A stretch of 64,000 bases of DNA from assembly GCF_900289045.1 (NCBI RefSeq), contig NZ_LT985188.1, forward strand, positions 2,728,001-2,792,000, written 5' to 3'. Of the stretch, positions 26,174 through 35,050 are shown in pieces (positions within the stretch are counted from its first letter, which is position 1; each line of letters begins with the position of its first letter). The stretch comes from Micropruina glycogenica (GTDB taxonomy: Bacteria > Actinomycetota > Actinomycetes > Propionibacteriales > Propionibacteriaceae). A model generated the notes under the pieces. It was not told the DNA's origin, ran no database searches, and worked only from the letters and a program-made list of their open reading frames with translations. Both the position numbers and the translations under genes were made by a program.

Positions 26174-26824
26174 ATGATCGGGTTCGTCACCGCGCACCGC
26201 GTGCGCACCGTGCTGCTGGCGGGCCTGGCCGGCCTGGTTGTCCTGTGCGGCTGCGCCACCGCCGTGCCCGGCGTGACGCCCAGCGCGTCCGACCCGTCGA
26301 ACAGCCCGACGCCCAGCGCGTCCACGCCCATCACGTCACGTGCGATCGCGGCCCTGATGCTCGATCACCTGCCCGCCGGCTACTCCTCGGCCAGGCCCGC
26401 GTGGGTGTACGACGATTCGCCCACGGGTTTCGTGGGCGCCGAGTTGCGGTACCGACCGTCCGAGGGAACCGACGGCGACCTGGTGCGGGTGAGCCTGTGG
26501 TCGAGGGACGATCCGATGACCTGCGGCAGCCGCGAGCACTGCGTGGAACTGCCCGGCGCGAACGGCGACCGGGTGTTTCTGGCCTGGGAACTCCAGGAGC
26601 CCGAAGAAGACCCCGGGCTGTTCTCGGTGTGGGTCAACCGGCCGGGCGAGGTGGTGTACGGCCTGGTGGCCGGGCCGGTGCTCAAGACCGACCCCCGCTC
26701 GCTGACCACAGGCACGACCGTCGAGCTGCTGCGCTCGGTGATCACCGACGAGCGGCTGCGGCTGCTCACCACGGCCGACGTGGTGGCGGCGGGTGAGCAG
26801 GTGCAGCGCTGGAAGAAGCAGTAG
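26174..26824 (+). CDS. Putative lipoprotein of unknown function
   Basis: A 216-residue secreted protein. A signal peptide with arginines at 9 and 11 and a hydrophobic core (VLLAGLAGLVVLCGC) ends at a lipobox with Cys at 27; position -2 is Cys, unusual but tolerated. A Ser/Pro/Thr-rich linker (residues 30-55) follows, then a globular domain with paired cysteines in MTCGSREHCVELPG. ATG 26174 has GAAGG upstream. No family recognised; probably membrane-anchored on the outer face. Confidence 0.75.
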   Translation: MIGFVTAHRVRTVLLAGLAGLVVLCGCATAVPGVTPSASDPSNSPTPSASTPITSRAIAALMLDHLPAGYSSARPAWVYDDSPTGFVGAELRYRPSEGTDGDLVRVSLWSRDDPMTCGSREHCVELPGANGDRVFLAWELQEPEEDPGLFSVWVNRPGEVVYGLVAGPVLKTDPRSLTTGTTVELLRSVITDERLRLLTTADVVAAGEQVQRWKKQ

Positions 26825-26847
26825 TTCGTCATCGTTTGCGCCGTCTT

Positions 26848-26905
26848 GGTTGAGCTGGTCGAACCCATTGAGCGTGTCGAAAACCCTGACCGCCGTGGGT
26901 CTCGT
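26848..26905. repeat. Dispersed GTTGAGCTTGTCGAAACC-type repeat
   Basis: GGTTGAGCTGGTCGAACCC, GAGCGTGTCGAAAACCC and an inverted end GGGTCTCGTCCGGTCGACCAGCG mark two or three degenerate copies after the lipoprotein gene. Confidence 0.65.
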
Positions 26906-26976
26906 CCGGTCGACCAGCGGGTAGGCGCCCGACCGGGTGGGGTGATCGCCGACCAGGGGTAAGTAGGCTGGCGTGC

Positions 26977-27696
26977 GTGCCGCTGTTCACCGAGTTGGGG
27001 TCGTTCTTTCGAGCGAGCCTGCTCGACCCCGCCCACGAGCGCGCGGCCGAAGACCCACGGGTTTTGCGCCGGCGACGCCTCGTGGTGGCCCTCACGCTGG
27101 TGCTCGGTGGGGCCGCACTCGGCCTGGCCCTGGCCATCAGGCCCGGTGACCCGTGGTTCTACCCGGCCACGCTGGGCGTCGCGGCGTTGTGGGTGCTGGG
27201 GGCGGTGGCGTCCGGCCCCCTGCATCTTGGCCGGGCCCGCACGCGGGCCGGCGGGCAGAGCTCGTCGGTGCTGCAGGCGCTGATTCTGGGCGGCATGCTG
27301 CTGGCGGTGTTTCTGGCCGGCGCCGTCGTGGTGGGCCGCATCGACTGGCTGCGCGGGCCCGTCGACGCCCTGTTGGCGCACGCCCGGTTCGGGTCGCTGC
27401 CCATCGTGGCGGCCATCACCGCGGTCAACGGAGTGGCCGAGGAGCTGTTCTTTCGCGGGGCCCTGTTCGCAGCCATCACGCGACGCTGGCGGGTGGTCGG
27501 CTCGGCGGCCCTGTACGCGCTGGCCACGGTAGCCACGGGGGTGCCGCTGCTGGTGCTGGCAGCCACCGCGCTCGGGCTGCTCACCGGGCTGCAGCGCCGG
27601 GTCACCGGCGGTGTGCTCGGCCCCATCGTCACCCATCTCACCTGGTCACTCGGCATGCTGTTCGCCCTGCCGTGGGCCCTCGACCTCTGGAGCTGA
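26977..27696 (+). CDS. CPBP family intramembrane metalloprotease
   Basis: A 239-residue membrane protein with about six helices. The CPBP (CAAX protease/bacteriocin-processing) motifs are present: E155-E156-x3-R160 in NGVAEELFFRGALF, and H220 in PIVTHLTWS. These glutamates and histidine bind the metal in Rce1-like proteases. GTG 26977 start. The stop is one base before the start of the epimerase-TspO gene, so the two are one operon. Substrate unknown; bacterial members process membrane proteins or give bacteriocin immunity. Confidence 0.85.
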   Translation: MPLFTELGSFFRASLLDPAHERAAEDPRVLRRRRLVVALTLVLGGAALGLALAIRPGDPWFYPATLGVAALWVLGAVASGPLHLGRARTRAGGQSSSVLQALILGGMLLAVFLAGAVVVGRIDWLRGPVDALLAHARFGSLPIVAAITAVNGVAEELFFRGALFAAITRRWRVVGSAALYALATVATGVPLLVLAATALGLLTGLQRRVTGGVLGPIVTHLTWSLGMLFALPWALDLWS

Positions 27697-27697
27697 C

Positions 27698-29089
27698 ATG
27701 TCCCTCGTCCTGGTCACCGGAGCCACCGGCTACATAGGGTCGCACCTGGTGCCTCGCCTGCTCGACGGCGGCTACACCGTGCGGGCGTTGTCGCGCAGCC
27801 CCGGCAAGCTGTCCGACGAGTGGCGCGACCGCGTGCAGGTGGCGCAGGGCGACGCCTCCTCTGACGACGACGTGCGGGCCGCCCTCGACGGCGTCGACGT
27901 GCTGTACTACCTGCTGCACTCGATGGACGGCGGGGGTGACTTCGTGGCCCGCGACCGCGAGTTGGCCAGGCGGTTCGCCCGCCTCGCCGAGCAGGCCGGG
28001 GTGCGCCGCATCGTCTACCTGTCGGGCCTGCACCCCGAGGGCGAGCTGTCGGCACACCTGGGGTCGCGGGTCGAGGTGGGCGAGATTCTGCTGGCGTCGG
28101 GCGTGCCGACCGCCGTGCTGCAGGCGGGTGTGGTGCTGGGCGCCGGGTCGGCCTCGTTCGACATGCTGCGGCACCTGACCGAGCGGTTGCCGGCCATGGT
28201 GGCGCCCAAGTGGCTCGATCGCCGCATTCAGCCGATCGCCGTCGACGACGCGGTGCACTATCTGTTGCGGGCCGCCGAGCTGCCCGACGAGGTGAACCGC
28301 ACCTTCGACATCGGCGGACCCGACGTGCTCACCTACCGATCGATGCTGCAGCGTTACGCCGAGTTGGCGGGCCTGCGGCCACGGTTCATCGCGACCGTTC
28401 CGGTGCTCACCCCCGGCCTGGCCAGCCACTGGGTGGGGTTCGTCACGCCGATCAAAGCGGGCATCGCCCGGCCGTTGGTGGGCAGCCTGATGCACGACGC
28501 GGTGCGGCACGAGTTCGACGCCGAGGCTGTATTGGGCGAGCCGCAGGGCGGGGCGGCGGTTTTCGACGACGCCATCAAGGCCGCCCTCGGCGACATCGAC
28601 GCCAAGCTGTGGGGCCGCACCCTGAGCATGACGTCAGCTGCGGTGGCTGCGACCGCCGTCGTCGGCGGGTTGTTCACCGACCCGAACAGCCGCTGGTACC
28701 GCACCCTCAGCAAGCCGCCGTTTCAACCGCCAGGGGCCGTGTTCGGCCCGGTGTGGTCACTGCTCTACGGTCTGATCGCCGTGTCGTCGGCGGCCACCAT
28801 CGCTGATTCGCGCGAGCGGGGCGACGACGAAGTGGCCGATGCCTTCGAACGGGCCCTGGCCGCCAACCTGGCGCTGAACACGGCATGGAGCGGGGTGTTC
28901 TTTCGCGCGCACGCGCTGGTTCCCTCAACCGTGGTGGCGGGGGTGTTGGCGCTCAGCAGCGCCGACCTGACCCGCCGTGCGGCGAAGACGGGGTGGGGCA
29001 AGGCGGCAGCCCTGGGCGTGTACACCGCGTGGTGCGGTTTCGCCACGGTACTCAGTGGCGCCGTGGCACGCCGCAACCGCAAGCGCTGA
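27698..29089 (+). CDS. Fusion of NAD(P)-binding epimerase-like domain and TspO/MBR domain
   Basis: A 463-residue two-domain protein. Residues 1-300 are an extended SDR/NmrA-like domain (LVTGATGYIGSHLVPRLL at the start, IVYLSGLHPEG, VLQAGVVLGAGSASFDMLRH). Residues 312-460 are a tryptophan-rich sensory protein/TspO domain with five helices: WYRTLSKPPFQPPGAVFGP, VWSLLYGLIA, ALNTAWSGVFF. TspO proteins bind porphyrins and lipids and are linked to tetrapyrrole and stress responses; the SDR half probably uses NADP. This makes a membrane-tethered oxidoreductase plausible. GGAG within the end of the preceding CPBP gene serves as ribosome-binding site. Confidence 0.87.
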   Translation: MSLVLVTGATGYIGSHLVPRLLDGGYTVRALSRSPGKLSDEWRDRVQVAQGDASSDDDVRAALDGVDVLYYLLHSMDGGGDFVARDRELARRFARLAEQAGVRRIVYLSGLHPEGELSAHLGSRVEVGEILLASGVPTAVLQAGVVLGAGSASFDMLRHLTERLPAMVAPKWLDRRIQPIAVDDAVHYLLRAAELPDEVNRTFDIGGPDVLTYRSMLQRYAELAGLRPRFIATVPVLTPGLASHWVGFVTPIKAGIARPLVGSLMHDAVRHEFDAEAVLGEPQGGAAVFDDAIKAALGDIDAKLWGRTLSMTSAAVAATAVVGGLFTDPNSRWYRTLSKPPFQPPGAVFGPVWSLLYGLIAVSSAATIADSRERGDDEVADAFERALAANLALNTAWSGVFFRAHALVPSTVVAGVLALSSADLTRRAAKTGWGKAAALGVYTAWCGFATVLSGAVARRNRKR

Positions 29090-29092
29090 GCA

Positions 29093-29168
29093 GACGAAAG
29101 GTGAGCGCCAGTGAAGCAACGGGCGGCGTGTCGCGCCCAGTCCGGGTCACTGGCGCGCACCTTTCGTC
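29093..29168. repeat. 76-nt palindromic element, copy 1
   Basis: Arms 29093-29114 and 29147-29168 are reverse complements at 21 of 22 positions (left arm begins GACGAAAGGTGAGCGCCAG). A second 76-nt copy lies on the other side of the adjacent gene at 30080-30155. Confidence 0.8.
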
Positions 29169-29173
29169 AATCG

Positions 29174-30025
29174 CTACTGGCCCACTGCTCGCCTCACCAG
29201 CGCGACGAAGGCTTCGGGATCGTCGTCGAGGCTCGACGCGGCGAACGGCAGTACCCGCCAGCCGTGAGCGGCGAAGCGCGAGTAGCGCCAGCGGTCGTCG
29301 GCGAAGGCTCGGCGTGTTCCGTGATGGGTGAACCCGTCGATCTCGATGATCACGCGCTCGGCCGTGAACGCGATGTCGGCGAAGTAGCCAACGCCATCGA
29401 TGACGATGCGGTGATTGGTGCGCCAGCCGACCAGGCCGGCCTGGCGCAGCAGCCGATGCGCCACTCGCTCGGCTTCTGACCAGGGCTCGTCGCGCGAGTC
29501 GGTGAGCAGGGCACCTCTCAACCGGTTGCCGGGCCGACGCGGCTCTGCCCTCAGTGCCGCCCAAAGCGCGGCCAGCGTCACCGCGCGCCGACGAAGGGCC
29601 TCGTCGATCACCGTAGCCCCCAGAGTTGGCAGCAGGTCGAGCACCGACACCGCTGGGCAGGCGAGACGTAGCCCATGACTGTCGTCGATCAGGTCGGCCG
29701 GCACGCGTCTGCGCTGCCATTGGTACCTGGCGTATGTGCCATGAACCTCGTACGGCACAGTCGCCGACACGAAAGTGATCGGCACCTCGGGCCACCACAG
29801 TGCCAGCGCGGCCGCAGCGCCCGTGATCACGCAGCCCGGGCGAAAGGCGGCCGCGGCCCGCATGCGGGTGTGCCAGTCGGGATCGGGTGCGGTGTAGATG
29901 CCGGGCAGCGGCGCCGCGAGCAGGCCCTTGCGGCGGGCGCTGTCGAGCAGGTGACGAATGTTGTGGTGATCTCGGCGAGGCAGCACGCCGTTCTCGTGGG
30001 CAAGAAGTTCTGCAAGACGTTCCAT
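29174..30025 (-). CDS. AbiEi antitoxin-like / DUF559 nuclease-fold protein
   Basis: A 283-residue protein. The N-terminal part (LLDSARRKGLLAAPLPGIYT, MRAAAAFRPGCVITGAAAAL) resembles the AbiEi-type antitoxin/winged-helix module that often precedes DUF559; the C-terminal 110 residues are a DUF559/Vsr-like PD-(D/E)xK nuclease fold: YFADIAFTAERVIIEIDGFTHHG, then DDRWRYSRFAAHGWRVLPF. The Asp, Glu and Asp in this segment are the likely catalytic residues. No partner toxin gene of AbiEii type is seen next to it. It is framed on both sides by similar 76-nt palindromes, 5 bp after its stop and 54 bp before its start, suggesting that it moves or was delivered as a unit. Confidence 0.8.
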   Translation of the reverse strand: MERLAELLAHENGVLPRRDHHNIRHLLDSARRKGLLAAPLPGIYTAPDPDWHTRMRAAAAFRPGCVITGAAAALALWWPEVPITFVSATVPYEVHGTYARYQWQRRRVPADLIDDSHGLRLACPAVSVLDLLPTLGATVIDEALRRRAVTLAALWAALRAEPRRPGNRLRGALLTDSRDEPWSEAERVAHRLLRQAGLVGWRTNHRIVIDGVGYFADIAFTAERVIIEIDGFTHHGTRRAFADDRWRYSRFAAHGWRVLPFAASSLDDDPEAFVALVRRAVGQ

Positions 30026-30079
30026 GCCCTTGAATGCACTTTTTCGACCCCGTTTTGTGAGCGGGTCGATGCAGAAGTT

Positions 30080-30155
30080 GACGAAAACTGAGCGCCAGTG
30101 CGGCTCAGAGGTGCCGACACGCCGTAACTCCCGCTACTGGCGCGCAGCTTTCGTC
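30080..30155. repeat. 76-nt palindromic element, copy 2
   Basis: Left arm starts GACGAAAACTGAGCGCCAGT (30080-30099), right arm is ACTGGCGCGCAGCTTTCGTC (30136-30155). Arms pair with two mismatches over that span. Length and arm sequence match copy 1 at 29093-29168. Confidence 0.8.
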
Positions 30156-30162
30156 ACAGCTG

Positions 30163-30824
30163 TCAGTCGATCGCCTCGACCACCTCACCCTCATCGGGCA
30201 GGCCCTGCCCGATGACGTCGCCGCGGCGGCTACGGTAGGCGTGAAAGGCCAGCGGCATGCCCCGGGTGGTCTGCCAGTCGAGGGAGTCGGTGACCTGCAG
30301 GTGCACGTGCGGTTGGGTGCTGTTGCCCGAGTTGCCACACTCACCGATCGGCACGCCTGGCATCACCACGTCATCGGGTCGCACGGCAACCGACCCGCAG
30401 CGCAGATGGGCGACCAGCACGAGGGCCCCTCGGGCTCTACCTCGATAACCACGCAGTTACCGGCCAGCCCCGGCAAACCCCGCCGCGCTCGTTCGGTCTG
30501 CTCGCGCAGGTGGCCGAGGAACGCCACCGGCGAGCGGCGCACCACGCCGTCGGATTCGCCGTCGTGGGTGAGCACCACCCGGCCGGCCAAGGGGGCTGTC
30601 ACGGTGCGCCCGAAACCGACGAAGCGCACCGGGTCTTCGGTGGCGACCACGGTTCGCCAGCTCACCGGGCCGCTGCGACCGCGGTCATCCACGGGCACCA
30701 GGTCGATCGCGTAGGTGGTGCCGAACAGATGGCTGCCGTGGCTGGGCACCCGGCGCGCCGGGCTGTTGCGGGCCTGCCACCGGCCCTCACCGGGCAGGTG
30801 CAGCAGCAGCGGAACCGTGGGCAT
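30163..30824 (-). pseudogene. M23 peptidase (LytM-type) gene with single frameshift
   Basis: The frame from ATG 30824 encodes MPTVPLLLHLPGEGRWQARN and the HGSHLFGTTYAIDL motif (first metal ligands of M23), continuing to GNCVVIEVEPEGP. At about 30430 the frame breaks; the next frame continues VLVAHLRCGSVAVRPDDVV, then GNSGNSTQPHVHLQV, which has the PHVH motif. One missing base restores a 220-residue protein with all zinc ligands. M23 enzymes cut peptidoglycan cross-bridges, but this group lacks an evident signal peptide. With only one defect the gene may be recently inactivated, or the base may be a sequencing error. Confidence 0.75.
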
Positions 30825-30933
30825 GACGCGACAGTAGCCGGGCCAGGGCACGACATCGCCTGCGCTCGGGTTCGTTGCCTGCGTTCGTCCGCAGGCAACG
30901 TTGCCGAACGCAGGCAACGTCGATCAGGCTGGC

Positions 30934-32361
30934 TCAGCCGCGCTTACGATCCAGCCCCAGAATGCGCCGGATCGTGGTGTTCAGGTCGGTCTGATCGGTG
31001 AGGCCGACGATGTTCGCCGCCCCCGGCCCGTAGCCCGCGATGCGCAGCTGCGAGCCGGTGTGCTGCATCGACGATCCCTTGAGGGCGGTGGCGTAGTTGA
31101 TCGTCATCGGGGCATCGTCGGCGGTGAGCAGGTTGACGGTGATGCCCGGGGTCACCGAGCCGGCGTCGACGATCTGGCTGGTGTGCGCGTGGTCGGCGGT
31201 GACGAACACCGAGGTGTTGCCGTCTTTGGCGGCGAAGTCCAGCGCCACCTTGACCGCCTCGTCGAGATCGACGGTCTCACCGATCTGGCCGCAGGCGTTG
31301 GCCGCATGATCCTGCTTGTCGATGCTCGCGCCCTCGACCTGCAAGAAAAAGCCGGGCCCGTTGCGCTTGGCGTCGAGCAGGTCGATGGCCTTGGACGTCA
31401 TGTCGGCAAGCGTCGGCTGCGTGGCCAGGCGGTCGGGGTTCTCGGTACAACGTGCCGGGTCTTTCTTGCCGCCGTCGGCGGTGGCCTCGGGGCCGACCCA
31501 GCGCACCGCCATGTTGCCGGCGGCGAACAGGCCGAGCAGCGGCTTGTCTTGATTGGCCTTCTTGACCTTGTCGAGACCGGCCTTGTCGCTGACGATCTGG
31601 TAGCCGCGCTCGTAGGCCTGCTGCTTGAGCGTCTTGCCCTGGTAGGCGCCGGCGGTGGCCACCTCGTTGAAGGTGGTGGCGCCGCCGCCCAGGCTGACGT
31701 CGGGGCGGGTGTTGATCAGCTGCTCGGTGATCGAGCCCAGGCCGCCGTTCTCGAGCGCCGCCTCGGGGCAGGTCTTGAGGGTGGCGGACGGTCCGTAGCA
31801 CGACCGCGCCAACACGTGAGAGACCAGCACGGCGGGGGTGGCGTCCTGCAGTTCGGCGGTGGTCACGTTGCCGGTGCGCAGGCCCTTGGCCTTGGCCATC
31901 TCGAGCAGAGACTGCTGCGCGGTGCCCTGCACATCGACCGAGATGGCCCCGTCGTAGGTCTTGAAGCCGGTCGCCCAGGCGGTGCCGGTGGCCGCCGAGT
32001 CGGGGTCGTAGTCGGGCTTGCCGGTGGTCTTGTTCAGCGAGTAGGTGGTGTACTGCCCGGTCAGCGGCAGGGCGTCGATGCCGGCGAACCGTCCGGCGGC
32101 GCCCTTGGCGTAGTTGCGGGCGATGGTGATCTCGGAATCACCCATGCCGTCGCCGATGAGCAGAATGACGTTGCGGGCCTTGCCGCCGATCACCGACTGG
32201 CGAACTTCTTTGGTCTGGTCGCCGTCAAGGCGGTTGGCAGCGTGCAGCCCGGCGAGATCGAGGGCAGGGGCGGCCACGGCAACGATGGTGCCGGTGGCCG
32301 CGGTGATCGCCAGCGCTGCGAGGCCGCTGCGCAGCAGGCGGCGAGTCTTGGGGTTCAGCAT
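30934..32361 (-). CDS. phoA: Alkaline phosphatase
   Basis: A 475-residue secreted alkaline phosphatase. A signal peptide with RR and a hydrophobic core ([20 protein letters not shown]) is followed by [14 protein letters not shown] (metal ligand D71) and the nucleophile S122 in [13 protein letters not shown]; other ligands are in [15 protein letters not shown] and [10 protein letters not shown], the HxxxH-type zinc site. It hydrolyses phosphomonoesters outside the membrane to supply phosphate. A PHO box of two 11-nt repeats lies 63 bp upstream, so PhoP control under phosphate limitation is likely. Confidence 0.92.
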   Translation of the reverse strand: MLNPKTRRLLRSGLAALAITAATGTIVAVAAPALDLAGLHAANRLDGDQTKEVRQSVIGGKARNVILLIGDGMGDSEITIARNYAKGAAGRFAGIDALPLTGQYTTYSLNKTTGKPDYDPDSAATGTAWATGFKTYDGAISVDVQGTAQQSLLEMAKAKGLRTGNVTTAELQDATPAVLVSHVLARSCYGPSATLKTCPEAALENGGLGSITEQLINTRPDVSLGGGATTFNEVATAGAYQGKTLKQQAYERGYQIVSDKAGLDKVKKANQDKPLLGLFAAGNMAVRWVGPEATADGGKKDPARCTENPDRLATQPTLADMTSKAIDLLDAKRNGPGFFLQVEGASIDKQDHAANACGQIGETVDLDEAVKVALDFAAKDGNTSVFVTADHAHTSQIVDAGSVTPGITVNLLTADDAPMTINYATALKGSSMQHTGSQLRIAGYGPGAANIVGLTDQTDLNTTIRRILGLDRKRG

Positions 32362-32423
32362 GGGGGTCCTTTCTGAGAGACGCTCATGCGGAGTTCAACA
32401 GCCCAGAGCAACGCCTTCATGCG

Positions 32424-32445
32424 GTTCAGGTGACGCGCAGGTGAC
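32424..32445 (-). promoter_or_regulatory. PHO box upstream of phoA
   Basis: Read on the minus strand, GTCACCTGCGC and GTCACCTGAAC stand directly next to each other as 11-nt direct repeats. This is the spacing and near consensus (GTTCACC plus four) of actinobacterial PhoP sites. It is located 63-84 bp before the phoA start codon. Confidence 0.65.
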
Positions 32446-32824
32446 GATCGCGCGGCATGGGGAAGGCGGCGATTCTGGGGTGCGCCGAGGGACGAAATGG
32501 TCCTGATTTGGGGTGCGCGCGGCAAGCTTGCTCAGGCCGTTGTCTTGGTCGCTGGTCGAGATCGTCGAGGCCCCGACTCGTCCGGTGCGCGTTGGGCAAG
32601 CCGGACTCCCAGCACCGACGCGACCAGATGGCTCGCGAGATGACGACCGACTTGGCGACAGCTACGCCTACCGAGCGTGGACGGGCGCCAGATCCGCCGT
32701 CATTTCACGACGAGGGGTCGTGCGTCTCGGGTTGGTTGACGGGCGGCCGGGTGCATCGACCGGGGCGAACGACGCGAGGTGCGAGCGTGGGCGGCGCAAA
32801 CCGTCGACGGACGTAGGGGTGAGC
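32446..32824. other. Intergenic stretch without recognised gene
   Basis: Between phoA and a convergent-side hypothetical gene. Open frames here have no recognisable similarity. A degenerate GCTGGTCGAGATCGTCGAGG repeat lies at about 32550. Confidence 0.5.
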
Positions 32825-33358
32825 CTAGACGCACACCCAGCAGTAGAGCCGTTCACCTTTGGCCTGGGCCCGCCCGGCCAGGCCGGACAGTTCGTTGAGC
32901 ACCATTGCGAGGTCGTGCGGGTCGGCCTGCCCCCAGAACTCTTCGGTCGCCGCCCACGGCACGGCGACGTCGGCAAGGCGCTGCGGTGATGCGGCGGCAA
33001 GGGCTCGCGAGAGTGCGTCGGTGAGCGCCACGACGAGCAGCTGCCCCTCGTCTCGGATTGCCACGATGTGGCCGCTGCGCGGGTCGTTGGTGACCTCGTC
33101 GTAGGGGCGACCGGTCAGCAGTTCCTCCAGGGTGCCCATCATGACGACGGGGTCGATGCCGCCGCCCGAAACGGTGTCGAAGGCCGGCCCCATGTCTTGG
33201 ACGGGCGGTGGGCTCGACGTGCGACCGAACCATCCACGCTTCACCGGCGCGGGGGCTACCGCCGGCCCGCCCGGGCCCCCGGCGCGGTCGATCACGCCCG
33301 CGGCCGCTTCGTCCGAGGCCGCCGAGAAGTAGTCATAGAGCGCGCTCATGTCGGCCAT
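32825..33358 (-). CDS. Hypothetical protein
   Basis: A 177-residue soluble protein starting MADMSALYDYFSAASDEAAA. It has a Gly/Pro-rich low-complexity stretch around residues 26-52 and a C-terminal domain with SGHIVAIRDEGQLLVVALTD, where residues fall into strand-helix alternation, and a final ERLYCWVCV. I recognise no family. ATG 33349 (MSALYDYF) is an alternative start. It has no operon partner; upstream lies a cluster of REP-like repeats. Confidence 0.6.
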   Translation of the reverse strand: MADMSALYDYFSAASDEAAAGVIDRAGGPGGPAVAPAPVKRGWFGRTSSPPPVQDMGPAFDTVSGGGIDPVVMMGTLEELLTGRPYDEVTNDPRSGHIVAIRDEGQLLVVALTDALSRALAAASPQRLADVAVPWAATEEFWGQADPHDLAMVLNELSGLAGRAQAKGERLYCWVCV

Positions 33359-33469
33359 TGTCGGTCACCGCACGACGCCGTTGGCCTCGGTGAGGCCGAC
33401 AAGGTGTGGAGTCGACCCGTCGTCTTTCCGGCGGACGCCATCGGTCGTCAATGCACGGCTCATCACCCT

Positions 33470-33745
33470 CGTCATTCCGGCGCACGCCGGAACCTCACCA
33501 CGAAACCAACAGAACCGGCGTGACCCGCGGCCCCACCCAGAGATCCCGGAGTTCGCCTGGATGACGGGTGGGGGCGCCGGGATGACAAACCCTCTCGTCA
33601 TTCCGGCGCACGCCGGAATCTCATCACGCAACCAACACAACCGGCCTGCCCAGCAGTCCCGCGCAGAGATCCCGGCGTTCGCCGGGATGACGGGTGGGGG
33701 CTTGTCGAAACCCTGGCCCAATGGGTCTCGACGAGCTCGACGGGC
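33470..33745. repeat. Cluster of REP-like palindromes and one GTCGAAACC-type repeat
   Basis: Direct copies GTCATTCCGGCGCACGCCGG at about 33473 and 33598 alternate with inverted copies (AGATCCCGGAGTTCGCC... at 33541 and AGATCCCGGCGTTCGCCGGG at 33667). The cluster ends with CTTGTCGAAACCCTGG and GGGTCTCGACGAGCTCGACG. No gene is present. Confidence 0.75.
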
Positions 33746-33750
33746 GGTCG

Positions 33751-34947
33751 TCAGTCCAGCCGTAGGTGGAAACCGCGCAGCGCGTAGCCGGCGATCAGGT
33801 CGTCCCATTCGATGGTGGGTTCGCTCACGATGGTCACCTCGCGGGCCAACAGCCGGTGCAGCAACACGTCCGATTCGAGCATCGCCAGGGGCTGGCCGGG
33901 GCACTTGTGCGCACCGTCGCCGAAGCTCAGCACCGCCTCGTTGACCCCCGAAGGCAACGGACGGCCCGGGCACAGTTGCAGCGGATCGTCGCCGACCACA
34001 TCGACGTCGGCATTCGCGGGCCTGATGCACAGGTCGATCAGGTCACCGGGGTCGGCGGTGAAACTCTCGCCCTGGTCGGTGAAGGTGACCGGCTGCTGCA
34101 CCCGCCGGTACAGGTGGCCGACGACCGGTTCGAGCCGGATGATCTCGTTGAGAATCGCCAGCCGTTCGCGTTGCCCGGCGATCAGGTACCGCTCGCGCAG
34201 GGGGTCGTTGCCCAGCAGGTGCCAGGCCGCCATGGCGATGAACTCCCTTGTGGTGACCATGCCCGCGGTGCCGTAGGTGACGCATTCGACGAGAATGTCG
34301 GCGTCGGTGTAGCCCTCGTCGATCAGGTGGCTGATCACGTCGGTTCGGCGCTCGCGACGCCGAGCCCGGACGGCCGGACGCACGTCGGCCCACCAGAACC
34401 GCATGATCGGCCACAGCCCGTTCTTGGCCGCGAGTGCCCACTGCTGGGGGGTGCGTCCCAACCGGGGTTTGGTCAGGTCGAACGGCGGCTGGTTGAAGAA
34501 CGACACCAGCCGGCCGGCCATCGCGGGCACCGGTGACTCGGTGAGCCCGACCGCCTCGGCGGTGACCTCGACGGTGTACAGCAAGGCCAGGTCGTCGAGC
34601 TGCACCTCGCCGGCACCGCTGGGGAGTAACCGCTCGGCGCACGATTCCATCAACCCCAGGTACCGCTCTTCGACCACCCGCGGCGCGAAGAACCGGCCCA
34701 CCTTGGTGCGCTGCCCGTCGTGCTGGGGGCCGTCCGACATCAGAATCGGGTGGTGCTTGAGGTAGCCCTTCGGGATCCACTCGGCGGTGAACCCGGCCTG
34801 GGTGGTGGTGCGTCGCTCGCGCAGCACCTGCCGCGCGGCCGAGGCCGACCGCACCCGCCAGACGATGCCCTCGCGCTCGATGCGGGGGCTGTCGGTCTCT
34901 TCGGGACGCACGGCGCGACGCCGTCCAGGGGTGCCCGCGGCTTGCAT
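33751..34947 (-). CDS. Cytochrome P450
   Basis: A 398-residue soluble bacterial P450. The haem-binding loop is FGDGAHKCPGQPLA with Cys349 as thiolate ligand; the ExxR pair is E268/R271 in NEIIRLEPV. The I-helix motif is AGMVTT (residues 228-233) instead of AG-x-D/E-TT, so the usual acidic residue for proton delivery is Val. Redox-partner genes are not adjacent. The substrate is unknown. An AT-rich hairpin at 35051-35095 lies about 100 bp upstream of its start. Confidence 0.9.
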   Translation of the reverse strand: MQAAGTPGRRRAVRPEETDSPRIEREGIVWRVRSASAARQVLRERRTTTQAGFTAEWIPKGYLKHHPILMSDGPQHDGQRTKVGRFFAPRVVEERYLGLMESCAERLLPSGAGEVQLDDLALLYTVEVTAEAVGLTESPVPAMAGRLVSFFNQPPFDLTKPRLGRTPQQWALAAKNGLWPIMRFWWADVRPAVRARRRERRTDVISHLIDEGYTDADILVECVTYGTAGMVTTREFIAMAAWHLLGNDPLRERYLIAGQRERLAILNEIIRLEPVVGHLYRRVQQPVTFTDQGESFTADPGDLIDLCIRPANADVDVVGDDPLQLCPGRPLPSGVNEAVLSFGDGAHKCPGQPLAMLESDVLLHRLLAREVTIVSEPTIEWDDLIAGYALRGFHLRLD

Positions 34948-35050
34948 GTCGCCAGGCTAGTGGGACCGGTTGGCGAGGTCCGCCGAGTTGTGGTGGTTAT
35001 GACGACCGATCTGACACCTTCGGTTGCCTCAGCGAGGCGGCCCGCCACTC

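Noticed and set aside
32513-32989. Plus-strand frame between phoA and a hypothetical gene
   Set aside because: No ribosome-binding site, no similarity, and it overlaps the opposite-strand gene.
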